Notes under the pieces: model-generated
Database searches by the model: none
What the model was told of the DNA's origin: nothing
Seen by the model: the letters and a program-made list of their open reading frames with translations, nothing else
Assembly: GCF_001294335.1 (NCBI RefSeq)
Contig: NZ_LGKG01000068.1
Span: 62,001-126,000, forward strand
Length of the DNA stretch: 64,000 nt
Reading direction: 5' to 3'
Source of the DNA: Streptomyces chattanoogensis
GTDB taxonomy: Bacteria > Actinomycetota > Actinomycetes > Streptomycetales > Streptomycetaceae
Program-made: the position numbers and the translations under genes
Shown: piece by piece, positions 1-7,926 of the stretch
How positions within the stretch are numbered: position 1 is the first letter of the stretch
How the letters are laid out: each line of letters starts with the position of its first letter

Positions 1-136
1 CCAGGGTCACGGGGCTGAGCTGGCCGAATATCCCGTCCTGCTGCTGCAGCCGTTCCCTGCTGGACCGGCACACAGGGCAGCGGCCCTCGCTCACAGGGGC
101 CGCGCAGTTGGCGCACACCAATCGGTCGTACGTCAT
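1..136 (-). CDS. Small zinc-ribbon protein, 3' part cut by window edge
   Basis: The reading frame on the minus strand starts with ATG at 134-136. It is preceded by an excellent ribosome binding site (GGAGG about 7 bases upstream). The visible 45 residues begin MTYDRLVCANCAAP and contain two CxxC knuckles (CANC and CPVC), the pattern of a small zinc ribbon, followed by a Gln/Arg-rich stretch. The frame is still open at the window edge. It points away from ftsE. Small zinc-ribbon proteins of unknown function sit at this place in other Streptomyces. The function is not known. Confidence 0.75.
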   Translation of the reverse strand, partial: MTYDRLVCANCAAPVSEGRCPVCRSSRERLQQQDGIFGQLSPVTL

Positions 137-439
137 GCGACCTCCTTCTCCACTGCGCCAACGCACCGGAAGGCGCATTGGTTCCCCCTACCACTGTGCC
201 AGCTTCCCGGCGAAACGGCGCGCCCCGCGGAATTCTGCTCCTTTTGCCCGGCGGTCCACCACGACGGTCCGCCCAGATGCCGCGATTGTCCAGCTAGATG
301 CCGTGAATGACCGTGAATAAACGCACCAACCCCCTGCGCCGACTGCACCACGACACGAGGTTCGCGTAGGGTCACGCACACCGACGGGAGCCGCAACACG
401 GCAACCCGTGCCCCTACCCAGGTCGACCGTGGTGCATCT
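137..439. other. Intergenic region between zinc-ribbon gene and ftsE
   Basis: This divergent gap of about 300 bases holds promoters for both flanking genes. I see a 10-base direct repeat (CCGTGAATGA then CCGTGAATAA) at 301-320. I find no convincing gene: the small open frames here lack a ribosome binding site and look like high-GC noise. Confidence 0.5.
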
Positions 440-1129
440 GTGATCCGATTCGACAACGTCTCCAAGACCTACCCGAAGCAGAACCGCCCCGCCCTCAGGG
501 ATGTCTCCCTGGAGATCGAACGCGGCGAGTTCGTCTTCCTGGTGGGTTCCTCGGGCTCCGGTAAGTCCACCTTCCTGCGTCTGCTCCTGCGCGAGGAGCG
601 CGCCAGCCATGGCGCCGTGCACGTACTGGGCAAGGACCTCGCCAAGCTGTCCAACTGGAAGGTCCCGCAGATGCGGCGCCAGGTGGGCACCGTCTTCCAG
701 GACTTCCGGCTGCTCCCCAACAAGACGGTGGGGCAGAACGTCGCCTTCGCGCTCGAGGTCATCGGCAAGCCGCGCGGACAGATCCGCAAGACGGTTCCCG
801 AGGTCCTCGAACTCGTCGGCCTCGGCGGCAAGGAGGACCGTATGCCCGGCGAACTCTCCGGTGGTGAGCAGCAGCGCGTCGCCATCGCGCGGGCCTTCGT
901 CAACCGCCCGATGCTGCTCATCGCGGACGAGCCCACCGGTAACCTCGACCCGCAGACCTCGGTCGGCATCATGAAGCTGCTGGACCGGATCAACCGGACC
1001 GGTACAACGGTGGTCATGGCCACCCACGACCAGCAGATCGTCGACCAGATGCGCAAGCGCGTCATGGAACTCGAAAAGGGCCGGCTCGTCCGCGACCAGT
1101 CGCGTGGCGTCTACGGCTACCAGCACTAA
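440..1129 (+). CDS. ftsE: Cell-division ABC transporter ATPase FtsE
   Basis: FtsE is the cytoplasmic ATPase that pairs with the membrane protein FtsX. In bacteria the pair couples ATP hydrolysis to activation of cell-wall hydrolases at division or elongation sites. The 229-residue length is normal. Walker A (GSSGSGKST, about residues 36-44), the ABC signature ([14 protein letters not shown], about 138-151) and Walker B ([12 protein letters not shown]) are all intact. The start is GTG at 440, giving [12 protein letters not shown]; no strong Shine-Dalgarno precedes it, so translation may be leaderless or weakly initiated. ftsX follows 32 bases downstream in the same operon. Confidence 0.95.
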   Translation: MIRFDNVSKTYPKQNRPALRDVSLEIERGEFVFLVGSSGSGKSTFLRLLLREERASHGAVHVLGKDLAKLSNWKVPQMRRQVGTVFQDFRLLPNKTVGQNVAFALEVIGKPRGQIRKTVPEVLELVGLGGKEDRMPGELSGGEQQRVAIARAFVNRPMLLIADEPTGNLDPQTSVGIMKLLDRINRTGTTVVMATHDQQIVDQMRKRVMELEKGRLVRDQSRGVYGYQH

Positions 1130-1161
1130 GCGTGTACGGCCCCCAGCACTGAAAGGACGCC

Positions 1162-2073
1162 ATGCGCGCCCAGTTCGTCCTGTCGGAGATCGGCGTCGGT
1201 CTCCGCCGAAACCTCACGATGACCTTCGCCGTCATCGTCTCCGTCGCCCTCTCACTGGGCCTGTTCGGCGCCTCGCTGCTGATGCGCGACCAGGTCAGCA
1301 CGATGAAGGGCTACTGGTACGACAAGGTCAACGTCTCCATCTTCTTCTGCAACAAGAACGACGCCGACACGGGTGCCAACTGCGCCAAGGGTGCGGCCAC
1401 CCAGCAGCAGAAGAACGACATCCTGGCCGAGCTGCACAATCTGAAGATCGTGCAGAGTGTGCAGCACGAGACCAGCGACCAGGCGTACAAGCACTACAAG
1501 GAGCAGTTCGGCGACACGCCCGTCGCCGGGCTGGTGACGCCCGACCAGCTGCCGGAGTCCTTCCGGGTCAAGCTCAAGGACCCCACGAAGTACGAGGTCA
1601 TCAAGTCGGCCTTCTCCGAGCGCCCCGGCGTCCAGGAGGTGCAGGACCAACGGGACACCGTTGAGCCCCTGTTCAACCTCCTCAACGGCATGAACTGGGC
1701 AGCGATCGGGGTCATGGCGCTGATGCTGATCGTTGCGCTGCTGCTGATCGTCAACACCGTCCGGGTGTCGGCGTTCAGCAGACGGCGGGAGACCGGGATC
1801 ATGCGGCTGGTGGGGGCGTCCAGCTTCTACATCCAGATGCCGTTCATCCTGGAGGCCGCCATCGCGGGCCTGCTCGGCGCCGCCTTCGCCTGTGTGCTGA
1901 TCGTCGGCGGCAAGGCCATCCTCATCAACAACTGGCTGGCCGACAAGATCCAGGTCATCAACTTCATCGGCTGGGACTCGGTGGCACAGGTGCTGCCGCT
2001 GGTCCTCCTGATCGGCCTGCTGATGCCTGCCCTCGCCGCATTCTTCGCGTTGCGCAAGTACCTCAAGGTGTGA
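1162..2073 (+). CDS. ftsX: Cell-division permease-like protein FtsX
   Basis: FtsX is the integral membrane partner of FtsE. The 303 residues show the family layout: a short N-terminal cytoplasmic part, one membrane segment (about residues 20-42), a large extracytoplasmic domain containing a Cys pair (FFCNKNDADTGANC), then three further membrane segments (about 175-200, 225-250 and 270-295). The ATG at 1162 has a good AAAGGA site 6 bases upstream. It is co-transcribed with ftsE and followed by a strong hairpin terminator. Confidence 0.95.
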   Translation: MRAQFVLSEIGVGLRRNLTMTFAVIVSVALSLGLFGASLLMRDQVSTMKGYWYDKVNVSIFFCNKNDADTGANCAKGAATQQQKNDILAELHNLKIVQSVQHETSDQAYKHYKEQFGDTPVAGLVTPDQLPESFRVKLKDPTKYEVIKSAFSERPGVQEVQDQRDTVEPLFNLLNGMNWAAIGVMALMLIVALLLIVNTVRVSAFSRRRETGIMRLVGASSFYIQMPFILEAAIAGLLGAAFACVLIVGGKAILINNWLADKIQVINFIGWDSVAQVLPLVLLIGLLMPALAAFFALRKYLKV

Positions 2074-2082
2074 GCTTTGCCA

Positions 2083-2118
2083 AGGGCGCCGTACGGTCAA
2101 CTCGCCGTACGGCGCCCC
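2083..2118 (+). terminator. Hairpin terminator after ftsX
   Basis: A 13-base perfect inverted repeat (GGGCGCCGTACGG / CCGTACGGCGCCC) with an 8-base loop ends in CCTTT. It lies 10 bases after the ftsX stop and separates the ftsEX operon from the protease gene. Confidence 0.85.
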
Positions 2119-2126
2119 TTTCTGCC

Positions 2127-2132
2127 CTAGAC
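2127..2132 (+). promoter_or_regulatory. Probable -10 box of the S41 protease gene
   Basis: TAGACT, a good Streptomyces vegetative -10 hexamer, lies only 8 bases before the ATG of the protease gene. Transcription would begin at or next to the start codon, so the mRNA is probably leaderless. No Shine-Dalgarno is present, which agrees with this. Confidence 0.55.
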
Positions 2133-2140
2133 TCACCGGC

Positions 2141-3340
2141 ATGTCGGGCCCGTGTTCGTACGACCGGCCCCGCCGCATTCGCCGCGGGGCGGCCCTGACG
2201 TTGATCTTCGCGGGTGTGCTCGCCGCCGGTGTGGCGACCGGCACTTGGGGCGAGCGGGCCGAGGGCGCCGTGGAGCGCACAGGGGCCGGCACGACGGTCA
2301 CCGGTGCCGCCCCCACGGGCCGCACCGCCGACCGCGCGGCCGTCGAACGCGCCGCGGCCCAGGCCATGGAGGACGGCAAATCCGGCTCCGAGGCCGCCGC
2401 CGACGTCGTCAGCCGCAGCGGCGACAGATGGTCGACGATCTACACCCCCGGTGAGTTCAAGGACTTCGAGCAGCAGCTGGACGGCTCCTACGTCGGCGTC
2501 GGCCTGTGGGTACGGCAGGGCAGCGGCGGCCGGATCCAGGTGTCGCGGCTCCAGCCCGGCAGCCCCGCCGCGCGGACCGGTATCGCCGCAGGTGATCTGC
2601 TGCGGGCGATCGACGGCCTGGCCGTACAGGGGCGGCCGGTCACCGACATCGTCTCCCGGTTGCGGGGCGACGCCCGCCGCCCCGCCGCGGGCGTCGGCAC
2701 CCCCGTGAAGCTGGACCTCCAGCGCGGTCCCCGCCACTGGACCGTGACCCTCCGGCGCACCCGCCTCAGCACCCAGAACGTCACCGTCGACCGCTCCGCC
2801 GGCCGCCCCACCCGCATCAAGGTCGCCGCGTTCTCCCAGGGCACCGGCGAGGCCGTGCGCCGTGCGGTGCGCCGCGTCTCCTCACACACCGGCCTGCTGC
2901 TCGACCTGCGGGGCAACACCGGCGGCCTGGTCACCGAGTCCGTCGCCTCCGCCTCCGCCTTCCTGGACGGCGGCCTGGTCGCCACGTACGACGTCCGGGG
3001 CAGCCAGCGCGCCCTCTACGCCGACCGCGGCGGGAACACCCGTATCCCCCTCGTCGTCCTCGTCGACGGCGGCACGATGAGCGCCGGCGAACTCCTGGCC
3101 GGCGCCCTCCAGGACCGCGGCCGGGCGATCGTCGTCGGCTCCCCGACCTTCGGCAAGGGCTCGGTCCAGATGCCCAGCCGCCTCCCCGACGGCTCGGTCG
3201 CCGAGCTCACCGTCGGCCACTACCGCACCCCCTCCGGCCGGGCCGTCGACGGCCAGGGCATCACCCCCGACCTGATCGCCGAGAACGGCGCGGAAAAACG
3301 GGCCCGCACAGTATTGAGTGGCCTCGGCACGGGGGCGTAG
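2141..3340 (+). CDS. S41 family C-terminal processing protease (Ctp/Tsp-like)
   Basis: This 399-residue secreted or membrane-anchored serine protease has an N-terminal hydrophobic segment (about residues 13-30), a PDZ domain (about 100-180) that would recognise C-terminal tails, and the S41 catalytic domain. The catalytic pair is visible: Ser about 314 in GTMSAGELL and Lys about 339 in FGKGSVQ. Members process or degrade exported proteins. It sits between ftsEX and smpB, separated from ftsX by a terminator and with its own -10 box. Its substrate is unknown. Confidence 0.9.
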   Translation: MSGPCSYDRPRRIRRGAALTLIFAGVLAAGVATGTWGERAEGAVERTGAGTTVTGAAPTGRTADRAAVERAAAQAMEDGKSGSEAAADVVSRSGDRWSTIYTPGEFKDFEQQLDGSYVGVGLWVRQGSGGRIQVSRLQPGSPAARTGIAAGDLLRAIDGLAVQGRPVTDIVSRLRGDARRPAAGVGTPVKLDLQRGPRHWTVTLRRTRLSTQNVTVDRSAGRPTRIKVAAFSQGTGEAVRRAVRRVSSHTGLLLDLRGNTGGLVTESVASASAFLDGGLVATYDVRGSQRALYADRGGNTRIPLVVLVDGGTMSAGELLAGALQDRGRAIVVGSPTFGKGSVQMPSRLPDGSVAELTVGHYRTPSGRAVDGQGITPDLIAENGAEKRARTVLSGLGTGA

Positions 3341-3358
3341 TGCGAAAATGGCAACACG

Positions 3359-3865
3359 ATGACTAAGCAGACAAAGCAAAAGGGCAAGGACAAGGACCCC
3401 GGGCGCAAGCTCGTGGCGCAGCACAAGAAGGCACGGCACGACTACCACATTCTGGACACCTATGAGTGTGGCCTGGTGCTCACCGGCACCGAGGTGAAGT
3501 CGCTGCGGCAGGGCCGGGCATCGCTGGTGGACGGATTCGTCCAGATCGACCGTAATGAGGCCTGGCTGCACAACGTCCACATCCCCGAATACGCCCAGGG
3601 GACCTGGACCAACCACAGCGCCCGCCGCAAGCGGAAGCTGCTGCTGCACCGCTACGAGATCGACAAGCTGGAATCCAAGACCCAGGAGACCGGCCACACG
3701 ATCGTGCCGCTGGCCCTCTACTTCAAGGACGGCCGCGCCAAGGTCGAGATCGCGCTGGCCAGGGGTAAGAAGGAATACGACAAGCGCCAGACCCTCCGCG
3801 AACAGCAGGACCGCCGGGAGGCGGAGCGCGCCGTCTCGGCGGCCCGGCGCCGCCAGCGGGCCTGA
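3359..3865 (+). CDS. smpB: SsrA-binding protein SmpB
   Basis: SmpB binds tmRNA and delivers it to ribosomes stalled on broken mRNAs (trans-translation). At 168 residues it has normal length. The conserved oligonucleotide-binding core is clear ([20 protein letters not shown], then AWLHNVHI) and it ends in the basic tail that enters the decoding centre ([20 protein letters not shown]). It lies 18 bases after the protease gene without a clear Shine-Dalgarno. Its partner ssrA begins 165 bases downstream. Confidence 0.97.
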   Translation: MTKQTKQKGKDKDPGRKLVAQHKKARHDYHILDTYECGLVLTGTEVKSLRQGRASLVDGFVQIDRNEAWLHNVHIPEYAQGTWTNHSARRKRKLLLHRYEIDKLESKTQETGHTIVPLALYFKDGRAKVEIALARGKKEYDKRQTLREQQDRREAERAVSAARRRQRA

Positions 3866-4017
3866 TCACCGGCTCCTGGCCGGACCTGCCGCAAGAGCGG
3901 TGCCGGCGGGGCTGCGACGGCCCTGCCGGGGAATACGCTGGCAACGGCGTGTGTTGTTCACGTACGATGGCTCAGCACCCCACGGAGGGTGCGGGTGCCC
4001 CGTGCGGGCGCCGGATT

Positions 4018-4023
4018 GATAAA
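4018..4023 (+). promoter_or_regulatory. Probable -10 box of ssrA
   Basis: TGATAA lies about 8 bases before the predicted 5' end of tmRNA, at the right distance for a -10 box. It is embedded in a short perfect palindrome (TTGAT-AA-ATCAA, 4016-4027). Confidence 0.45.
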
Positions 4024-4030
4024 TCAACAT

Positions 4031-4397
4031 GGGGATGATCGGTTTCGACAGCGGATGTCGAAGCAGGGGAAGCGAGTCGAGGAAGCGGCAATGATCTCGT
4101 TAACCATATGTCGCAACCAATAATCGCCAACACCAAGCGCGATTCCTTCGCCCTCGCTGCCTAAGTAGCGACCTGCGAAGTGTCAGCCCGGGGATGTTCC
4201 CGACCCGGATCCTGGCATCAGCTAGGGAACTAAACTTCTGACCCCGGTCACGGGGGCCAGGAGGAAATCAAACAGTGACTGAGCCCGTCGGAGACTTGTT
4301 CGCGTGATCTCCGGGGCCGAGAAAATCGCAGCGAACTGCACTCGGAGAAGCCCTGATTCTGCACCGTTGGACGCGGGTTCGATTCCCGCCATCTCCA
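4031..4397 (+). ncRNA. ssrA: tmRNA (SsrA RNA)
   Basis: The 5' end GGGGATGATCGGTTTCGACAG and the 3' end, with its T-arm (GGTTCGATTCCC) and CATCTCC, pair to form the tRNA-like acceptor stem. CCA is not encoded. The tag reading frame is at 4126-4164: GCC resume codon, then ANTKRDSFALAA and TAA. The tag ends in the usual protease signal ALAA. Together with SmpB it rescues stalled ribosomes and marks the product for degradation. The 367-base length is typical of actinobacterial tmRNA. A strong terminator follows. Confidence 0.97.
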
Positions 4398-4411
4398 CTC
4401 ATCCCATGTAG

Positions 4412-4452
4412 GCCGTTGCCCCGCGAGATCCTCGCGGGGCAACGGCTTTTTT
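4412..4452 (+). terminator. Rho-independent terminator of ssrA
   Basis: A 16-base arm (GCCGTTGCCCCGCGAG) pairs perfectly with its complement across a 3-base loop and is followed by six T. This is a textbook intrinsic terminator. Confidence 0.95.
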
Positions 4453-4635
4453 GTGGGCCCGCCCCGCCTGCCTGCCCAGCTGCCTGCCCGCCTGTCCGTC
4501 GGTCCGTTGGTCAGCCCTGGGTATGAGACCCGTGGGTTGATGTATCGCCTCCCCGCCGTCGTCACACTCAGTCACATGACAGAGCGACGAGGACAGCAGA
4601 ACGCGGCGGCATCTCCACGGGCCCTCCCGGCCTCC

Positions 4636-5997
4636 TTATGCATCCGTGCCGGTGGGGCGGGTGGTGAGGAGCGCGATGGTGAGGGCGAGGGCTGCGGCCG
4701 CGGCGGGGACCGCATAGGCGAGTCCAAGGCCAGGGGCCGGCCCGGAGAGGTGGTCCACGGCCCAGCCGCCCGCTGCCGAACCGGCGGCGATCCCGGTCAG
4801 CAGGGCGGTCACGGCCAGGGTCATGCCCTCGTTCAACTGGGCTGCCGGCGTGCGGGACTGGATCAGGCCCATGCCGGTGACCATGGTCGGGGCGGTGGCC
4901 ATCCCTGCCAGGAGAAGGGCGCAGGTCAGTGCCGTCAGACTCCCGGTCCGGGCGGCGAGGAGGGGGAGCGGCATCAGGGTGGCCATTGCGCCGACGCAGA
5001 GCCGGAAGCGGCGGGAGCGCCGACCGGGCCCGTGGGGCGGGCGCAGCAGGCCGTAGAGCAGGCCCGCTGCGCAGGAGCCGGCTGCCTGGAGGGCGAGCAT
5101 GGCGCCTGCGGTGGACCGTACGCCGTGGTCGTCGGCGTAGGCGATGGTGACGACCTCCAGGGATCCGAAGACGGCGCCGGTGAAGAGGAAGGTGAGGAGG
5201 AGCGGCGGCAGCCCGGGCAGCCGGAGCGGTGAGCGGGAGCGGGCGGGCGAGGCGGAGAGTCCGCAGGGACCGGAGGGTGAGCCGGGGGTGGGGCTGACGG
5301 GGGGTTCGGTGCGGCGCTGGGAGGCGAAGAGGAGGACGCCCGTGAGGAGGAAGGCTGCCGCCACTGCGGTGCCGGCCTCGGGGAAGAGGCCGGTGCACAG
5401 GAGGGTGGCGAGTACGGGGCCGAGCATGAAGCAGAGTTCGTCCGCTGCCTGTTCGAAGGAGTTGGCGGTGTGCAGGGCGGCGGGGTCGTCGTGGAAGAGG
5501 TGGGCCCAGCGGGCGCGGGACATGCCGCCGGTGTTGGGGGTGGTGGCGGTGGCGGCGTAGGAGGCGAAGAGGGTCCAGGTGGGGGCGTCGTAGTGGACGC
5601 AGAGGAGGAGGGAGAGGGAGCCGAGGACGGCGAGGGCGGTGGCCGGGACGGCGATGCGGGCCTGGCCGTGGCGGTCGACCAGGCGGGCGGTCAGCGGGCC
5701 GATCAGCGCCGTTGCCGCCAGGCCGGTTGCGGTGACGGCCCCGGCCAGCGCGTAGGAGCCGCGGGTGCCGGCGATCATCAGGACCGCGCTGACGCTGAGC
5801 ATGCCCATGGGGAGGCGGGCCAGCAGGTTGGCGGCGGTGAAAGCGCGGGTGCCGGGGAGGGAGAAGAGTCGGCGGTAGGGGGCGAGAGGACGGAAGCGGG
5901 GGAAACGGGGGAGGCGGCGGCGGGGTGCGCGCCGGGCGGCGGCGGCCGGGCGTACCGGGGGTGCGGTCACGGGGCGGGAGGCGAGGAAGAGGATCAT
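4636..5997 (-). CDS. MFS transporter
   Basis: This is a 453-residue major facilitator protein with about 12 hydrophobic segments beginning near residue 40 (AFTAANLLARLPMGMLSVSA). The N-terminal 35 residues are Arg/Pro-rich and cytoplasmic. I chose the ATG at 5997, which begins MILFLASRP; the frame is open much further upstream, but that part lacks transporter features and overlaps the divergent regulator. It is transcribed away from the LysR-type regulator at 6106, the usual arrangement for an exporter controlled by its neighbour. The substrate is unknown. Confidence 0.88.
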   Translation of the reverse strand: MILFLASRPVTAPPVRPAAAARRAPRRRLPRFPRFRPLAPYRRLFSLPGTRAFTAANLLARLPMGMLSVSAVLMIAGTRGSYALAGAVTATGLAATALIGPLTARLVDRHGQARIAVPATALAVLGSLSLLLCVHYDAPTWTLFASYAATATTPNTGGMSRARWAHLFHDDPAALHTANSFEQAADELCFMLGPVLATLLCTGLFPEAGTAVAAAFLLTGVLLFASQRRTEPPVSPTPGSPSGPCGLSASPARSRSPLRLPGLPPLLLTFLFTGAVFGSLEVVTIAYADDHGVRSTAGAMLALQAAGSCAAGLLYGLLRPPHGPGRRSRRFRLCVGAMATLMPLPLLAARTGSLTALTCALLLAGMATAPTMVTGMGLIQSRTPAAQLNEGMTLAVTALLTGIAAGSAAGGWAVDHLSGPAPGLGLAYAVPAAAAALALTIALLTTRPTGTDA

Positions 5998-6105
5998 GCG
6001 TCTACGGTCGCGGGTGGGGCCGAGGGGCGTCCAACACCTGGTGGGCGGGGATTTACGCATCTGGGTTGTTAGTTCGGTGGTGCAGTGGGAGGGGAGGTCG
6101 GCGGG

Positions 6106-7077
6106 ATGCCGTATGACATAGAGCCACGGCTGTTGCGGGCGTTTGTCGCCGTCGCCGAGGAGCTTCATTTCACCCGGGCCGCCCAGCGGCTGTATGTCGC
6201 CCAGCAGGCGCTGAGCCGCGATATCCGGCGGCTGGAGCGGGAGCTGGGTGCCGGTCTGTTCGTACGGACCACGCGACAGGTGGGGCTGACGGTGGAGGGG
6301 GAGCGACTGCTTCCGTATGCGCGGCGGGTGCTGAGCGCGCAGGACGAGCTGGCCGCCGCGTTCCGGGGCGACGCCGAGCGGCCGCTGCTGGTGGATGTCG
6401 GGGTGCCGATCGGGACCGCGTACCGGGTGCTGGAGGAGGCGCGGGCGCGGGTGCCGGAGAGCTGTGAGCTGGTTGCCCGCTTTCACAGCGGGCTGACCGG
6501 GGCGGCGGGGGAGCTGGCGGCCGGGCGGCTGGATGTGTCGTTCGGGAGGTTCGCGGGGCTGCCGCCGGGCGTACGGGCCGGGCTCGCGCATCAGCCCGTG
6601 CGGCTGGAAGCGATGGCGGTGCTGCTGCGCGAGGACCATCCGCTGGCCGCGCGGCCAGCCGTGCCGCTCGCGGAGCTGGCCGGGGAGACGCTCTACGCGG
6701 GCGCCGGGAACGCGGGGACGGCCGAGTGGACGGATCTGGCGGCGCGGCTGTTCGAGGGGCGGGGCATAAAGATGGCCGCGCCCTTTCCGGAGATCGAGGG
6801 GTCGGAGGAATTCATCCGGGTGGTACGGAAACGGGGGTGGTCGGTGCTGGCGAGCGTGGAGTTCATCGAGGTGCCGGGCATGGTGTTGCGGCCGGTGGTC
6901 GATCCGGTGCCGTTGTCGCCCGTGTCCATGGTGTGGCGGCGGGGGCTGCGCCATCCCGGGCTGGAGGCGTTGCGGGCGGCCGTACGGAAACTCGGCGGGC
7001 GGAGTGGCTGGTTGGCGTTTCCGGGGGAGGGGTGGTGGCTGCCGGAGGAGGATGCCGCGGTGATGGAGCAGAGGTAG
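6106..7077 (+). CDS. LysR-family transcriptional regulator
   Basis: The 323-residue protein starts MPYDIEPRLLRAFVAV with the LysR winged helix-turn-helix (about residues 5-64; FTRAAQRLYVAQQALSRDIR). The C-terminal effector-binding domain follows (about 90-290). I chose the ATG at 6106 because GGAGGTCGG lies just upstream; a GTG at 6085 is an in-frame alternative. It is divergent from the MFS gene, with a 108-base shared promoter region, and probably controls it. The ligand is unknown. Confidence 0.9.
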   Translation: MPYDIEPRLLRAFVAVAEELHFTRAAQRLYVAQQALSRDIRRLERELGAGLFVRTTRQVGLTVEGERLLPYARRVLSAQDELAAAFRGDAERPLLVDVGVPIGTAYRVLEEARARVPESCELVARFHSGLTGAAGELAAGRLDVSFGRFAGLPPGVRAGLAHQPVRLEAMAVLLREDHPLAARPAVPLAELAGETLYAGAGNAGTAEWTDLAARLFEGRGIKMAAPFPEIEGSEEFIRVVRKRGWSVLASVEFIEVPGMVLRPVVDPVPLSPVSMVWRRGLRHPGLEALRAAVRKLGGRSGWLAFPGEGWWLPEEDAAVMEQR

Positions 7078-7219
7078 TGCGGGCAAGGGGGACAGGGCCC
7101 GGCGAGCCCTTCCGCCGTCAGTCGGCTGGACCGCGACCCCGCGGGTACAGGCAACCCCGGACGCATGAAACGCTTCCTCCTTTGCAGGGAACCGTGTCCA
7201 GAACGAATCAGGGGGAGTC

Positions 7220-7756
7220 GTGCGGCGACGCTCACTTCTTGCGGCGACCACGGCCGCGCTCACTTTGACCGTCACCCTCGGCCTGGGCGCGGTCGCCTGC
7301 GGCTCTGCCCGGATGGCGGCCCTGCATGCCAACTGCACGACGAAAAGCCTGCGGTGGAAGCTCACGGTGCTGAAGAAGGTGCCGCGCAGCGCCCATCGGG
7401 AGGCCCGGCTCTCGGTGGTCAACAAGGGGGCGCAGCCCTGTGTCTTCCACGGTTTCCCGTACCTGATGGTGCATGTCGGCAAGGGGCCGGAATCCGACGG
7501 GAAGGGGCAGGGGCCGGCCATGCCGATAGATCTGCAGCGCGGCGCCACGGTGACGACCAGCCTCCGCTACCGGGACTCGTACCCCGGCCGGCCCTCCGAG
7601 ACCTGCCTGGTCAGCAATGACACCGCCGAGGTCTCCGCCCCGCGTGACAGGGCCGGCCGGCTGATACCGGTCCGCGACGAGCGGGGCAAGCGGTCGCGGA
7701 TGGACATCTGCGACCACACGATCTGGATGAGCCCGCCGCGGCAGGTGGCCGAGTAG
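7220..7756 (+). CDS. DUF4232-type secreted lipoprotein
   Basis: This 178-residue protein has an export signal (MRRRSLLAATTAALTLTVTL) ending near a possible lipobox (GAVAC, Cys about 27). The rest resembles the DUF4232 family: an immunoglobulin-like fold with NKGAQPCVFHGFP and a second Cys pair. Such proteins are common on Streptomyces cell surfaces and their role is unknown. The GTG start at 7220 follows GGGGGAG closely. It is a single gene, same direction as its neighbours. Confidence 0.8.
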   Translation: MRRRSLLAATTAALTLTVTLGLGAVACGSARMAALHANCTTKSLRWKLTVLKKVPRSAHREARLSVVNKGAQPCVFHGFPYLMVHVGKGPESDGKGQGPAMPIDLQRGATVTTSLRYRDSYPGRPSETCLVSNDTAEVSAPRDRAGRLIPVRDERGKRSRMDICDHTIWMSPPRQVAE

Positions 7757-7829
7757 GGCGATGTCCCGGCCCGGCGGCCGCCGTCCCGGCCGGTCCCGGT
7801 GCGTCCCTCACCACTCCCCGCCCCACCCC

Positions 7830-7856
7830 GTGAGTGCAAGGTTTCGTCGGCGTCAC
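7830..7856. promoter_or_regulatory. Candidate GlnR operator upstream of narK
   Basis: On the minus strand the site reads GTGAC, six bases, GAAAC, six bases, CTCAC. This fits the alternating GTnAC-n6-GAAAC pattern of actinobacterial GlnR boxes for three half-elements, the last one imperfect. It lies 71 bases before the narK start. GlnR is the known nitrogen regulator of nitrate assimilation genes in Streptomyces; binding here is an inference. Confidence 0.5.
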
Positions 7857-7926
7857 CGGGCGGCATCGGGTGGAAACCCGCCATCCCTAGCTTCGAGGGA
7901 GGAGCCAAGGAGCTTTGGGAGGCGGC

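Noticed and set aside
5998..7548. N-terminal extension of the MFS transporter by over 500 codons
   Set aside because: The extra part overlaps the LysR gene antisense and is low complexity. The transporter begins naturally at 5997.
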